A stretch of 64,000 bases of DNA from Neptunicoccus cionae (GCF_002860325.1 NZ_PKOJ01000011.1:1-64000), one strand, 5' to 3'. Shown: positions 1-9,362, numbered from the stretch's first letter. Notes: generated from the letters alone by a model not told the origin. Numbers and translations are program-made.

Positions 1-436
1 AGTCCTTGTTGCCGTCAGCGCCGTGGTGTGTACCTCGTTGCCTCCGGTGAAGCGGTGTTTAGGCCTACTAACTCAGACCCGCAACCCCTTTTTTTACGAA
101 ACTGTCATTTTTTCGAAATAATCCGAAAAATCGGGTGTTATCAACGCCCACGGGGCGGAATGTTGCGCAGACCCCTAGGGTAAACTTGTCAAAAATTGCG
201 CAGGAATCCCGCAGCAATCCACGCAGCCCGGTTGTTCGCACGGCTTAAGAGGTTCCGGGCCCCGACTCGTGCGTTGAATCGCACCGGAATCACGGGAGCC
301 GAAGTCTGATTCCGACTCGGAACCGGTCCCAGAGCCGGTGAAATGCGGAATCAGGACAGAAATTCGCTCTGAGACCGACTGATTTGCCCAGCCCGTGCGT
401 AACAGGCAGATCCTGTCATAATAAAGGTGCCCAGAG
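1..436. other. left-edge intergenic region, no recognised gene
   Basis: I find no convincing gene here. On the reverse strand an AAGGA run lies at about positions 3-7, so a reverse-strand gene may start just left of the window; this cannot be tested here. Positions 107-131 hold an AT-rich inverted repeat (arms roughly ATTTTT and AAAAAT). Positions 250-355 hold a dense set of mutually complementary segments, annotated separately. A short inverted repeat (ACAGG at 402-406, CCTGT at 412-416) lies just before the next gene. Confidence 0.4.
285..353 (+). promoter_or_regulatory. alternating inverted repeats, candidate structured leader
   Basis: Three copies of one 8-mer alternate in orientation: CGGAATCA at 285-292, TGATTCCG at 307-314 and CGGAATCA at 346-353. 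The middle copy can pair with either outer copy but not both. If it pairs with the right copy, an inner stem also forms between ACCGG at 322-326 and CCGGT at 335-339. A further complementary pair is GGTTCCG at 251-257 with CGGAACC at 318-324. This resembles mutually exclusive RNA hairpins in the leader of the downstream sulfotransferase gene. No U-tract or known riboswitch core is visible, so function is inference. Confidence 0.35.
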
Positions 437-1102
437 ATGTACGTTCCCCGAACCTTCCTTGATGAACTGATTCCCGCACGCGGCCGTAAGATGCTGTTCG
501 TCCACCCGCCCAAATGCGGCGGCAAGTTTGTGGAGCGTGCCTTTGGCAAACGGGCCCGCAATTGTATATCGGTCAGGCATCCGAACCTGCGAGGGCATCT
601 GTTCTGGACAGAGTATCGGGACCGGATGAGAGCGCTGGGGGATAGTGTTGATACCTATTACACCTTCTCTGTCATGCGGAACCCTTTTGCCTGGCGGGTG
701 TCCTTCTATGAATACGTGCGCAAAGACACCGGAGGGCGGCACTCCGGCCTGCCCCATCTCCACGCTCTTTGGTCCAGGATGACATTTTCAGATTATCTGG
801 ACTGGCTGGAAGATCCGGCGGCCCCGACAACGGTGCGGTTCAGGCCCCGTGCGCAAGTGTCCGACTGGTTTACCAATGAAGAGGGGATCATCAGTGTGGA
901 CTATGTGATGCGGCAGGAAGTGCTGACGCAGGATCTCTCGCGGCTTGGCCACAGCTTCGGCATCAGACTGCGTATTCCTGACGCTCCGGTGAACCGATCG
1001 GTATCGGGCGACTGGCGGCGGTACTACAGTTCTGGTGATGTAGATAAAGTGGCGGCTTTACATCAAAGAGATATTGCCCTGTTCGGGTACAGCTTTGAAT
1101 AG
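437..1102 (+). CDS. small sulfotransferase family protein
   Basis: This 221-residue protein looks like a sulfotransferase of the Sulfotransfer_2 type, which moves a sulfo group from PAPS to a sugar or other acceptor. The N-terminal segment HPPKCGGKFVERAF (about residues 23-36) resembles the phosphosulfate-binding loop that binds the 5' phosphate. SVMRNPFAWRVSFYEY (about 78-93) matches the 3'-phosphate-binding motif of these enzymes. No signal peptide or membrane segment is seen. The gene stands alone, with a structured leader before it and a strong terminator after it, so its acceptor cannot be inferred. A surface polysaccharide is a common substrate for relatives. Confidence 0.75.
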   Translation: MYVPRTFLDELIPARGRKMLFVHPPKCGGKFVERAFGKRARNCISVRHPNLRGHLFWTEYRDRMRALGDSVDTYYTFSVMRNPFAWRVSFYEYVRKDTGGRHSGLPHLHALWSRMTFSDYLDWLEDPAAPTTVRFRPRAQVSDWFTNEEGIISVDYVMRQEVLTQDLSRLGHSFGIRLRIPDAPVNRSVSGDWRRYYSSGDVDKVAALHQRDIALFGYSFE

Positions 1103-1144
1103 GGCGCACATCCGCCTACCGTGGTCCCAACACCAAAAACAACG

Positions 1145-1179
1145 ATGCCCCCTGCCTTTATCCGGCGGGGGGCATTTTT
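1145..1179 (+). terminator. rho-independent terminator after the sulfotransferase gene
   Basis: The arms ATGCCCCC (1145-1152) and GGGGGCAT (1168-1175) are perfectly complementary, with a further GCC/GGC pairing inside the loop. A run of five T follows at 1175-1179. A run of A on the other side could also let it serve the convergent DUF302 gene. Confidence 0.8.
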
Positions 1180-1211
1180 ACAGTTTGGTCAGTCTGGCTG
1201 AAAAGCAGGCC

Positions 1212-1667
1212 TTACATCGCAGCCTTGGCAGTCAGATTCTTCAGCGCAGTTGCCATCGGATCCAGTAGCGAAGCATCCGGTTCGATGCTTTCTAGGGATC
1301 CCAGCGACTCGGCAGGGTTTTCATAGGCAAACCAAGTCTTACCTGCGTCATCTTCATAGACCAACACCTTCAACGGCAGATGCAATCCGGCAAGGCGGTT
1401 TGCTTCCATAGCAGGCGTCCCCACTTTGGGATTGCCAAAGATCACGAGTTCGCTTGCCCCGATGTCCGAGCCTATGGATTTGGCCCCTGCCCCGTGATCA
1501 ACCCGTGCAAACACTTTGGCGCCAGCGCCTTCGATTGCGCTCACAAGCGCATCGACGGCACCTGAAACAGTTTTTTCCGTTTCAACTTTTACAATCCCCT
1601 CGGCCCAAGCCAGCATCGGGGTCACGGCCACAGCGGCTGTGGCGATAATCGTCTTCATGTAATGCAT
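1212..1667 (-). CDS. DUF302 family periplasmic protein
   Basis: This 151-residue protein has a signal peptide (ATAAVAVTPMLAWA near the N-terminus) followed by one DUF302 domain. The domain carries the family pattern of a short first strand, a helix, a segment like LVIFGNPKVGTPAM, and a C-terminal HLPLKVLVYEDDAGKTW-type stretch. The biochemical role of DUF302 is not established. The start at 1667 was chosen because AAGGAAA precedes it at good spacing; an upstream in-frame ATG at 1703 has no ribosome site and would put residues before the signal peptide. It lies about 100 nt downstream of msrQ on the same strand and may share its transcript, which would place it with periplasmic redox repair. 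Confidence 0.8.
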   Translation of the reverse strand: MHYMKTIIATAAVAVTPMLAWAEGIVKVETEKTVSGAVDALVSAIEGAGAKVFARVDHGAGAKSIGSDIGASELVIFGNPKVGTPAMEANRLAGLHLPLKVLVYEDDAGKTWFAYENPAESLGSLESIEPDASLLDPMATALKNLTAKAAM

Positions 1668-1770
1668 GATCGTTTCCTTATAATTCCAGTTAACGCGACA
1701 CATTCAAGACGTAGCTTCATACCAGCGAAAAGCGAACCACAGTGCCGTGAACAGGGGGATCGCGCAGGTT

Positions 1771-2367
1771 TCAGCGGATCAGCTTTGGAATCCTGTACGC
1801 GACCAGAATCACAGCGATGGCGAGATAGACCAGAGGCTCTGTCTGCCACGTCTTTTTCAACATCACGAAATGCGCTGCTCCCAGGATCACGGCCAGATAA
1901 GCGCCATAGTGGATCTGGCGCCAGCGTTTGGGGCCAAGTTTGCGGATTGAAAGATTGTTCGAGGTGACGGCCAACGGGATCAGGATCAGGAACGCCAGAA
2001 CACCGACGATGATATAGGGGCGTTTGGTAATGTCCTTGATCAGGGCGTCCCACCAGAACTGGTTGTCGAGCACCAGATAGACCAGCAAATGCGCGCACAC
2101 GTAGAAAAATGCCATCAGACCGATCGCGCGGCGGTATTTGATCAGATTCAAACCGCCCAGATCGCGCAGCGGTGTCACCAAAAGGCCGAGCACCAGAAGT
2201 TTCAGCGCATATTCCCCCAACCCGTGCTCCAACGCCTCGACCGGATTGGGGCCGGGGTTTTGCAACACGGTCCAGAACAGCCAGAACCCCGGAAACAGCA
2301 GGATCGGATACAAAGGCCATGCCGGCAGCTTGCGCGCTGCCGCATTCACAGATTGGCTGACTGACAT
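1771..2367 (-). CDS. msrQ: heme-binding membrane subunit MsrQ of the periplasmic methionine sulfoxide reductase
   Basis: MsrQ is the b-heme membrane protein that passes electrons from the respiratory chain to MsrP. The 198-residue product has about six hydrophobic segments and family motifs such as ALKLLVLGLLVTPLRDL, a YRRAIGL turn, and histidines in FYVCAHLLVY and in the IHYGAYL and AAHFVML segments that are candidate heme ligands. It starts 34 nt after the msrP stop, as in the usual msrPQ operon. The start at 2367 is preceded by AGGGA; the longer frame to 2433 would run back over the end of msrP. Confidence 0.9.
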   Translation of the reverse strand: MSVSQSVNAAARKLPAWPLYPILLFPGFWLFWTVLQNPGPNPVEALEHGLGEYALKLLVLGLLVTPLRDLGGLNLIKYRRAIGLMAFFYVCAHLLVYLVLDNQFWWDALIKDITKRPYIIVGVLAFLILIPLAVTSNNLSIRKLGPKRWRQIHYGAYLAVILGAAHFVMLKKTWQTEPLVYLAIAVILVAYRIPKLIR

Positions 2368-2401
2368 GATTGGTCCCTGTCCGATGGCAATGTTGTACCG
2401 G

Positions 2402-3331
2402 TTAGTAGAATTTCGACAGGTCCATACCGTCATAAAGGCTCGCCACCGCGTCCCCGTAGCCGTTGAACATCTCGGTCGGTTCCTTGCTGGCGAACAGCCC
2501 GGAACCGATCACCCGATGGGACGCCTGAGACCAGCGCGGATGGCTGACGTTCGGATTCACATTACTATAGAACCCGTATTCCCGCGCGTTAATCAGGTTC
2601 CATGTGGCAGGAGGTTCCTTTTCCGTCAGGGTAATCTTCACAATGGATTTGATGGATTTGAAGCCGTACTTCCAAGGCACAACCAGACGCAGCGGTGCGC
2701 CGTTCTGGTTTGGCAAAGGCTCGTCATACAAGCCCGTGGCCATCAGTGTCAGCGGGTGCATGGCTTCGTCCAGACGCAAACCTTCTACATAAGGCCACGG
2801 GAAAGAACCGTTTTTCTGACCGTGCATTTCCTCGGGGCGCATCAGGGTTTCAAACGCTACGTATTTGGCATTGCCTTGCGGATCGGCTTTGGCGATCAGG
2901 TCAGACAGTTGGAAACCGACCCAAGGCACCACCATGGACCACGCCTCGACACAACGGAAGCGATAGATGCGTTCCTCCAATGTCATATCCTTGAGAATAT
3001 CTTCCAGCGCATAGTTGCCCGGATTGTTCACCAGCCCGCCGATTTCCACAGACCAAGGGTCCGTCGTCAGTGCGTGGGCGTATTGTGCCGGATCGCCCTT
3101 GCCGGTGCCAAATTCATAAAAGTTGTTATAACTAGTGACGTCTTCGTAAGAGGTCGGTTCCTCGGTTGTGGACCATTCGCTTTTCGCAGCATTCAGGGCC
3201 GCCGCTGCCGGAGTGACCAGCCCGCCTGCAAGGGTCATGCCGGCGGCCCCTGTCATCAACTGGCGACGGTTTAGAAAATCAGCCTTTGGCGTGATGTCGG
3301 AATATTTCAGCGCGGTCTTAAAACGGCCCAT
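2402..3331 (-). CDS. msrP: molybdopterin-dependent protein-methionine-sulfoxide reductase MsrP
   Basis: MsrP repairs oxidised methionines in periplasmic proteins with a Mo-molybdopterin centre. The 309-residue precursor carries a twin-arginine motif (NRRQLMTG, residues 21-28) before a hydrophobic stretch ending near AAAA, so it should be exported folded by the Tat route. Cys127 in RFRCVEAW matches the conserved molybdenum ligand. The C-terminal part ([14 protein letters not shown]) is typical of the family. The start at 3331 has GGAGGG upstream. It is first in an operon with msrQ and possibly the DUF302 gene. Confidence 0.93.
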   Translation of the reverse strand: MGRFKTALKYSDITPKADFLNRRQLMTGAAGMTLAGGLVTPAAAALNAAKSEWSTTEEPTSYEDVTSYNNFYEFGTGKGDPAQYAHALTTDPWSVEIGGLVNNPGNYALEDILKDMTLEERIYRFRCVEAWSMVVPWVGFQLSDLIAKADPQGNAKYVAFETLMRPEEMHGQKNGSFPWPYVEGLRLDEAMHPLTLMATGLYDEPLPNQNGAPLRLVVPWKYGFKSIKSIVKITLTEKEPPATWNLINAREYGFYSNVNPNVSHPRWSQASHRVIGSGLFASKEPTEMFNGYGDAVASLYDGMDLSKFY

Positions 3332-3465
3332 AAAGACCCTCCCTCTACAATAATGTCTGTATCCAGATTGGCTTAGACCTAGTGTAATTCCAAAGCAAAA
3401 CACGCGCGTTCACGACCTTGTTGGAAAGATTACAGCCCTGTGGCGCTTACAACGTTGTAAGCAGA

Positions 3466-4974
3466 CTAACCGGATGCGCTGCCGGTTGGGATCGGACGCG
3501 GCCAGATTTCCGACATAAGCGTAGAGCGGCCATTGTCCTGCACGATCCGCACATGGTGACGCCGTATCGCGCGGGGTTCGGTAACACCAACGGAATGGGC
3601 GATGATCTCGACTTCCTTAGTGATCATCTTCGCATAGGCAGCCACCTTCTCGAATTTATCCTCGGGCACCAGCCCTTTCTGAAAGCGTGGATCATGGGTG
3701 GTGATCCCTGTCGGACAGGTGTTCCGGTTGCATTTAAGCGCCTGAATACAGCCGAGGCTGAACATGAAGCCGCGCGCCGAGGTCACGAAATCCGCACCCG
3801 CTGCAATCGCCCAAGCCACATCACCCGGGTTCATCAGCTTGCCACTGGCAATCAGGCGGATGCGATCGCGCAGCCCCATTTCGACCAGCAGATCAGAAAC
3901 CAGAGGCAGGCTTTCGCGGATGGTAATCCCAACCAGATCCATCAACGGCATCGGGCTTGCGCCCGTTCCACCGTCGCCACTGTCTACAGTAATGAAGTCC
4001 GGTGCACTTTCCTCACCGCGTTTGTGGATCTCGCCAAAGAGTTCACGCAGGGCCGCTTCATCACTGACAACGGTTTTGATCCCCACAGGTTTACCCGTCA
4101 CATCACGAATATGGTGAATCATGTCGAGCAGTTCCGACATGCTGCCGATCTCGGGGTGGCGGTTTGGAGAGATCGACGCCTCACCTACAGGAATACCGCG
4201 AATTTCGGCAATTTCCGGTGTAACCTTTGCCGCCGGAAGTATTCCCCCTTTGCCGGGCTTTGCCCCCTGCGCCAGTTTGATTTCGAACATGCGCACCTGT
4301 TCATGGGCGGCAATGGCGCGCAGGCGATCATCTGACAGGCTGCCATCGACATCCCGCACGCCGTATTTTGCCGTACCGATCTGGAACACAAGATCACAGC
4401 CGCCTTCCAGATGAAACGGCGACAGGCCACCCTCCCCCGTATTCAGCCAGATCCCCGCTTTTTGTGCCCCACGGGACAAGGCCCGCACCGCAGGGCGGGA
4501 CAACGCGCCAAAGCTCATGCCGGAAATGTTGAACAGGGACGGCGCATCATAGGGCTGGCGGGCGTATGGGCCGATTTGCAAAGGTTCGGTCCGCGCAGCC
4601 TGCGTTTCCAGTGGCGGAAAGGCGGCATTCACGAAAATCGGCGTCCCCGGAATCGTCAGGTTGCGGGTAGACCCGAAGGCAACTGTATTGCCCTTACCGG
4701 ATGCGGCCCGTTTCACCCAGTTTCTTTGCGCACGGTTGAACGGCAGTTCCTCGCGATCCATGGCAAAGAAATACTGGCGGAAGAATTCGCCCAGTTCGGT
4801 GAACAGACCGCGAAACCGCCCCACAACCGGATAATTCCGCCGCACCGCATCGCTGGTCTGGCTGCGGTCGATGACAAACATCACCACCACGGCGGCAAAA
4901 CCGATGCCAACCGCACAGATAAAGGCAATCGCAAAATAAAAGAGGATCGTAGACACAAGGTTCATCAGGAACAT
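3466..4974 (-). CDS. FMN-binding glutamate synthase family protein, stand-alone
   Basis: The 502-residue protein begins with one hydrophobic segment (about residues 8-35). The rest is the FMN-binding TIM barrel of glutamate synthase, with PSLFNISGMSFGALS and the glycine-rich stretch TVDSGDGGTGASPMPLMD. Cysteines 409, 415 and 420 give the C-x5-C-x4-C spacing of the GltB [3Fe-4S] cluster. The glutaminase domain and the GltB C-terminal beta-helix are both absent, so it is not a full glutamate synthase. Proteins of this shape are annotated as FMN-binding glutamate synthase family or GltB2-like, and their physiological reaction is not settled. The N-terminal segment suggests membrane anchoring. 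Confidence 0.85.
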   Translation of the reverse strand: MFLMNLVSTILFYFAIAFICAVGIGFAAVVVMFVIDRSQTSDAVRRNYPVVGRFRGLFTELGEFFRQYFFAMDREELPFNRAQRNWVKRAASGKGNTVAFGSTRNLTIPGTPIFVNAAFPPLETQAARTEPLQIGPYARQPYDAPSLFNISGMSFGALSRPAVRALSRGAQKAGIWLNTGEGGLSPFHLEGGCDLVFQIGTAKYGVRDVDGSLSDDRLRAIAAHEQVRMFEIKLAQGAKPGKGGILPAAKVTPEIAEIRGIPVGEASISPNRHPEIGSMSELLDMIHHIRDVTGKPVGIKTVVSDEAALRELFGEIHKRGEESAPDFITVDSGDGGTGASPMPLMDLVGITIRESLPLVSDLLVEMGLRDRIRLIASGKLMNPGDVAWAIAAGADFVTSARGFMFSLGCIQALKCNRNTCPTGITTHDPRFQKGLVPEDKFEKVAAYAKMITKEVEIIAHSVGVTEPRAIRRHHVRIVQDNGRSTLMSEIWPRPIPTGSASG

Positions 4975-5091
4975 AAGGCAGGGAACTCCGTAGCTTTCAG
5001 GTGTTCAGGGGACACTGTCCCAGCCCCACTGAACCCTTCAATGTGTAGCCCGTGCCGCCTGAAACACAAAGCCCGCAGGCAAATGCGACAG

Positions 5092-5202
5092 TCAAAAATA
5101 CTTGAGATAAACAAACAGCCCCACAGCCAGCGTGAAAGGCCAGACCACGAAGGCCAGCCGCACAGCCAGAAACAGGATGATCCGGAGAAATCTGGCCAGC
5201 AT
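5092..5202 (-). CDS. 36-residue hydrophobic membrane peptide
   Basis: The frame encodes 36 residues beginning MLARFLRIILFLAVRL and ending in LFVYLKYF. It consists of two hydrophobic stretches interrupted by a single arginine and proline. A purine-rich ribosome site (GGAAGGGA) lies just upstream of the ATG. It sits between the clpB terminator and the glutamate-synthase-like gene on the same strand, with about 117 nt to the latter, so the two may be cotranscribed. I do not recognise it. The support is the good ribosome site and a membrane-like composition; conservation in relatives would decide. Confidence 0.5.
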   Translation of the reverse strand: MLARFLRIILFLAVRLAFVVWPFTLAVGLFVYLKYF

Positions 5203-5235
5203 ATCGCAGGTCCCTTCCTTTGGCCTGATTGCAAA

Positions 5236-5266
5236 CCGCCCCGCAAGCACAAGACCTGCGGGGCGG
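5236..5266 (-). terminator. terminator after clpB
   Basis: CCGCCCCGCA (5236-5245) and TGCGGGGCGG (5257-5266) form a perfect 10-bp stem with an 11-nt loop, 31 nt past the clpB stop. On the reverse strand a short TTT follows, so it is a G/C-strong but T-poor terminator. Confidence 0.65.
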
Positions 5267-5296
5267 CAAGGGTTTTACATGCCCGAGCGGCAGCGG

Positions 5297-7906
5297 TTAA
5301 TGAACCGGCGCATCGGCGGGCGGCTTGGCAGCCTGCGCGACGCCGTTGATCACCAGTCCGTTGTCATCGGCGCTGACTGTGACGGTGGACCCGTCCAGCA
5401 CTTCGCCCGACAACAACAGTTCTGCCAGCGGGTCCTGAACCGCTTTCTGGATCACACGTTTCAACGGGCGTGCACCATAGACCGGATCATAACCCTGATT
5501 GGCCAGCCAGGTCCGCGCGGCTTCGTCCATTTCCAGCGCAATCTTGCGTCCCGAAAGACGGCGTTCCAGAATATCGAGCTGGATGTCCACGATCCCGTCC
5601 ATGTTCTCACGGCTGAGCCGGTCAAACAGCACGATCTCGTCCAGACGGTTGATAAACTCGGGCCGGAAATGGGCTTGAACCGCCTGCATCACATCCGCCT
5701 TCGCCTTGTTGCTGTCCGCCCCTTCGGGCAACTGGCTAAGCGCCTGCGACCCGAGGTTACTCGTCAGGATAATCAGCGTCTGCTTGAAATCCACAGTCCG
5801 CCCCTGCCCGTCGGTCAGAACACCATCGTCCAGCACCTGCAAAAGCACGTTGAACACATCGGGGTGGGCTTTTTCCACCTCGTCGAACAACACCACCTGA
5901 TAGGGCCGGCGCCGCACGGCTTCGGTCAGCACACCGCCTTCGTCATACCCGACATAGCCCGGAGGCGCACCGATCAGGCGGGACACCGCGTGTTTTTCCA
6001 TGAATTCGGACATATCAATACGAACCATCGCCTGATCGTCGTCAAACAGGAACTCTGCCAGAGCCTTCGTCAGTTCGGTTTTACCTACACCGGTCGGGCC
6101 GAGGAACAGGAAAGACCCCTGCGGACGGTTTTCGTCGGACAGCCCCGCACGGGACCGGCGCACCGCATTGGAAACGGCCCTAACCGCCTCGCGCTGGCCG
6201 ATCACCCGTTTACCGAGCTCTCCTTCCATGCGCAGCAGTTTTTCGCGGGTGCCTTCCAGCATCTTGTCCACGGGAATACCTGTCCAGCGCTCGACAACGC
6301 TTGCGATATGTTCGGGGCGCACGGCCTCGTCCACCATCACATCGTCCTCGCGGCCTTCAGCCTCTGACAGCTTCTTCTCCAGCTCGGGGATAACGCCGTA
6401 TTGCAGCTCGCCCATCTTGGCCAGATCACCGGCGCGGCGGGCAGTTTCAAATTGCACCCGCGCCTGGTCCAGTTCTTCCTTGATGTCACGCGCGCTCGCC
6501 AGCTTGTCCCGCTCTGCCTGCCAGTGTGCCGTCATCTCGGACGACTTTTCCTGCAGTTCGGACACCTCTTTTTGCAAGGTCTCCAGACGGTCCTTGGAAG
6601 CCGCATCACTTTCGGTTTTCAGCGCCTCGACCTCGATCTGTTTTTGCAACAACTCGCGGTCGATCGCATCAAGCGCTTCGGGCTTGCTGTCCACTTCCAT
6701 GCGCAGACGGCTGGCCGCTTCGTCCATCAGGTCAATCGCCTTATCCGGCAGGAACCGGTCGGTAATATACCGGTTGGACAGATTGGCCGCAGCAACCAGC
6801 GCACTGTCGGAAATACGGATACCGTGGTGCAGTTCGTATTTTTCCTTGATGCCGCGCAGGATTGAGATCGTGTCAGATACAGTTGGCTCCTGTACCATGA
6901 CAGGCTGGAAACGCCGCGCAAGGGCTGCGTCCTTCTCTACATGCTTGCGGTATTCATCAAGCGTGGTGGCACCAACACAGTGCAACTCTCCCCGCGCCAG
7001 CGCAGGTTTCAGCAGGTTGGACGCATCCATCGCGCCTTCGGATTTACCGGCCCCGACCAGCGTGTGCATCTCGTCGATGAACAGGATAATCGCGCCGGCT
7101 GCCTCGGTCACTTCCGTCAGGATTGACTTCAGACGTTCTTCAAATTCACCGCGATATTTCGCGCCAGCAATCAACGCCCCCATGTCCAGCGCCATCAGCG
7201 TCTTGTTTTGAAGGCTTTCGGGTACGTCGCCGTTGACGATGCGCAGGGCAAGCCCTTCGGCAATCGCGGTTTTACCCACGCCCGGCTCCCCGATCAGCAC
7301 AGGGTTGTTCTTGGTGCGGCGCGACAGAACCTGCATGGCACGGCGGATTTCTTCGTCCCGGCCAATGATCGGGTCAATTTTGCCGTCCCGTGCCGCTTCG
7401 GTCAGGTCGCGGGCGTATTTCTTCAGCGCGTCATAGCCGTCCTCGGCACTGGCGCTGTCGGCGGTGCGCCCCTTGCGCACGTCATTGATGGCTGCGTTCA
7501 GCCCCTGAGCCGTCACACCCCCGTCTTTCAGAATGGTCGCCGCATCGGACTTCACGATTGCCAGCGCGGTCAGCATCCGTTCGACAGGTACAAAAGAATC
7601 GCCTGCTTTTTGCGCCAGTTTCTCGGCCTCGGCAAAAATCTTGGCGGTTTGCCCGTCCATATAAATCTGGCCGTTGTCGCCTGACACTTTGGGCATTTTT
7701 GCAAGGTTCACGTCCAGATCCTGCAGGACACGGGACGGATTGCCCCCCGCTGCCTTGATCAGATTGGCCGCAAGCCCCTGCTCGTCATCCAGAAGGGCCT
7801 TCAACAGGTGTTGTGGTGTAAAGCGCTGGTGATCCTCGCGCATTGCAATGGTCTGGGCCGATTGAATCATCCCCCGAGACCGTTCTGTGAACTTCTCTAA
7901 GTTCAT
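5297..7906 (-). CDS. clpB: ATP-dependent protein disaggregase ClpB
   Basis: ClpB is a hexameric AAA+ chaperone that pulls proteins out of aggregates together with DnaK. The 869-residue product has the usual order. An N-terminal Clp repeat domain spans about 1-145. The first ATPase domain has GEPGVGKT at 206-213. A coiled-coil middle domain spans about 410-525. The second ATPase domain carries [10 protein letters not shown] and ends in the small C-terminal domain (YGARPLKR). The start has AAAAGGAG in front. A promoter resembling the alphaproteobacterial RpoH consensus lies upstream, so heat-shock control is likely. Confidence 0.97.
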   Translation of the reverse strand: MNLEKFTERSRGMIQSAQTIAMREDHQRFTPQHLLKALLDDEQGLAANLIKAAGGNPSRVLQDLDVNLAKMPKVSGDNGQIYMDGQTAKIFAEAEKLAQKAGDSFVPVERMLTALAIVKSDAATILKDGGVTAQGLNAAINDVRKGRTADSASAEDGYDALKKYARDLTEAARDGKIDPIIGRDEEIRRAMQVLSRRTKNNPVLIGEPGVGKTAIAEGLALRIVNGDVPESLQNKTLMALDMGALIAGAKYRGEFEERLKSILTEVTEAAGAIILFIDEMHTLVGAGKSEGAMDASNLLKPALARGELHCVGATTLDEYRKHVEKDAALARRFQPVMVQEPTVSDTISILRGIKEKYELHHGIRISDSALVAAANLSNRYITDRFLPDKAIDLMDEAASRLRMEVDSKPEALDAIDRELLQKQIEVEALKTESDAASKDRLETLQKEVSELQEKSSEMTAHWQAERDKLASARDIKEELDQARVQFETARRAGDLAKMGELQYGVIPELEKKLSEAEGREDDVMVDEAVRPEHIASVVERWTGIPVDKMLEGTREKLLRMEGELGKRVIGQREAVRAVSNAVRRSRAGLSDENRPQGSFLFLGPTGVGKTELTKALAEFLFDDDQAMVRIDMSEFMEKHAVSRLIGAPPGYVGYDEGGVLTEAVRRRPYQVVLFDEVEKAHPDVFNVLLQVLDDGVLTDGQGRTVDFKQTLIILTSNLGSQALSQLPEGADSNKAKADVMQAVQAHFRPEFINRLDEIVLFDRLSRENMDGIVDIQLDILERRLSGRKIALEMDEAARTWLANQGYDPVYGARPLKRVIQKAVQDPLAELLLSGEVLDGSTVTVSADDNGLVINGVAQAAKPPADAPVH

Positions 7907-7982
7907 GGTCTTCTCCTTTTACAAGCGCCTGCGATGGAAAATGACGCCCGAAAACGGCACGTCAGGGTGCAAGCCTTAGCAT

Positions 7983-8013
7983 CAAGATAGGAAGCCCCCT
8001 CCCAACCGACAAG
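7983..8013 (-). promoter_or_regulatory. candidate RpoH (sigma-32) promoter of clpB
   Basis: Read on the reverse strand, CTTG (8010-8013) is followed after 18 nt by CCTATCTTG (7983-7991). This closely fits the alphaproteobacterial heat-shock pattern CTTG, 17-18 nt, CYTATNTNNG, missing only the last G. The predicted leader to the clpB start is about 70 nt. The match is by eye only, but clpB is a standard member of this regulon. Confidence 0.55.
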
Positions 8014-8047
8014 AGCCGCAGTGAAAATCCCGCAAGGGTTTCAGGCC

Positions 8048-8070
8048 GCTTCAATGTTCCGAAAATACTC
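8048..8070 (+). repeat. dispersed intergenic element, copy 1
   Basis: This stretch shares TTC(A/G)ATGTTCC followed by GAAATACTC-like sequence with 12912-12934 and 44010-44030. Here the copy reads AAAATACTC and lies directly after the stop of the MFS gene, in antisense orientation to it. Unlike the other two copies, no CTCC...GGAG hairpin follows. Confidence 0.55.
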
Positions 8071-8073
8071 GGA

Positions 8074-9258
8074 TCACGACCGGATGTTCTTGCCATCGCG
8101 GCTGAAGACATAGGCGACACAGCCCGCCAGAAGACAAAGCGCGAAAAAACCGAACAGCCATTGATAGGCGACAACAGCCGTGCTTTGTGGTGCAACCGCT
8201 CCGTAGATATTGCCCGAAAGGGACTGCAACAACCCCGTGCCGCCCATCCCGAACAGGTTCAGCAGGGTCACACCGCGCCCTGTCAGATGCTCGGGGAAGA
8301 AGGTTTTCGCATGGGCAATAATCACCACAAATGTCGCCCCTGTCAGACCGATCATTGCCAGCAACACGGTTGCAACCACAACAGAATGCCCCGCAAACAG
8401 GATCAGCAGCAGCACACAGGCCAGATTGATCAGGTTGCCGCCCAGCACAATCGTCTTGCGCGACGGGATCAAGCGGTCCATCGGCCCGTAAACGAAATTC
8501 CCTGCCACCATCGCAAAGCTCATCACAAGGGTCACAACCCCGATCACTTCCGGAGTGGCCGCAAAAACTTCGTCCAGATAAGGGCCAACCCAAAGCCCCC
8601 GCAAACCGGCAACAGAAATATAGTTCACCGCCATCATCGCAAGAATCGGCCAAAGCACCGGCATGGCCAGCAGGTCCAGCACAGATCCTTTCTGCGCCAC
8701 CGCAACCCGTTCGGGATCACGTACAAAAACCGCAGCCATCAATGCGATGAACAGCGTCACCCCTGTCAACACCCACATGGTCCCGCGCCAGCCGAACCAC
8801 TCGACCGCCAGCGTCAGCGGCAGGGCGCTGCCGATATTACCGAACGTACCGATCCCGAGTGTCACCCCCGCCAGAGTCGCAAATACTGCAGGAGCGTAGG
8901 AGCGGGCAAAGATGTAGTAAGAGGCCATCAGGACCGGCGAACACCCCACGCCGATCAGCATCATCGCAAGGGTGATGTGAAGCGGAGTACTTGCAAGCGC
9001 GAACAGTGCCGCCCCGCCTCCGCCGCCAATAGCAAAGAGAACACTCGCCGTGATCCTTGGCCCGATCCGGTCGAGCGCTTCCCCGACAGGGATTTGCATC
9101 GCCGCGAAGACAAGGAACCACATACCGCTCGCAAAGGCGAGGTCTTCGGGCCCTGCCCCGATATCCACCCCGAGCGCAGGCGCCATAACTGCAAGAAAAG
9201 CCCTGTAAAACTGGCTCATCACATAAGCCAGCACAAGAAAGACGATGCCCGCGTTCAT
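8074..9258 (-). CDS. MFS transporter
   Basis: The 394-residue protein has about twelve hydrophobic segments and a loop between TM2 and TM3 (IPVGEALDRIGPRI) that matches the MFS signature region. Its family subtype looks like the OPA/NNP-like or CynX-like permeases, but the substrate cannot be read from sequence. It lies downstream of clpB on neither the same operon nor with an obvious partner; the next gene upstream on this strand is a second MFS gene 104 nt away. The ATG at 9258 directly begins the first hydrophobic segment. Confidence 0.8.
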   Translation of the reverse strand: MNAGIVFLVLAYVMSQFYRAFLAVMAPALGVDIGAGPEDLAFASGMWFLVFAAMQIPVGEALDRIGPRITASVLFAIGGGGGAALFALASTPLHITLAMMLIGVGCSPVLMASYYIFARSYAPAVFATLAGVTLGIGTFGNIGSALPLTLAVEWFGWRGTMWVLTGVTLFIALMAAVFVRDPERVAVAQKGSVLDLLAMPVLWPILAMMAVNYISVAGLRGLWVGPYLDEVFAATPEVIGVVTLVMSFAMVAGNFVYGPMDRLIPSRKTIVLGGNLINLACVLLLILFAGHSVVVATVLLAMIGLTGATFVVIIAHAKTFFPEHLTGRGVTLLNLFGMGGTGLLQSLSGNIYGAVAPQSTAVVAYQWLFGFFALCLLAGCVAYVFSRDGKNIRS

Positions 9259-9362
9259 GGCCTAATTCCACTTCTCAAATTTGCTGACCCAACTGGTAGG
9301 GGAATTCACGGCCCTTGCCAATTCGCAAATACGGCGACCCTGCGTCGGCACTTGTCCTAACG

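Noticed and set aside
140-150. A DnaA box near the left edge (TTATCAACG)
   Set aside because: It differs from TTATCCACA at two positions or more, is single, and no replication gene is visible.
2138-3274. A forward frame of about 378 codons
   Set aside because: It is antisense to msrQ and msrP, which have recognisable cofactor residues and ribosome sites.
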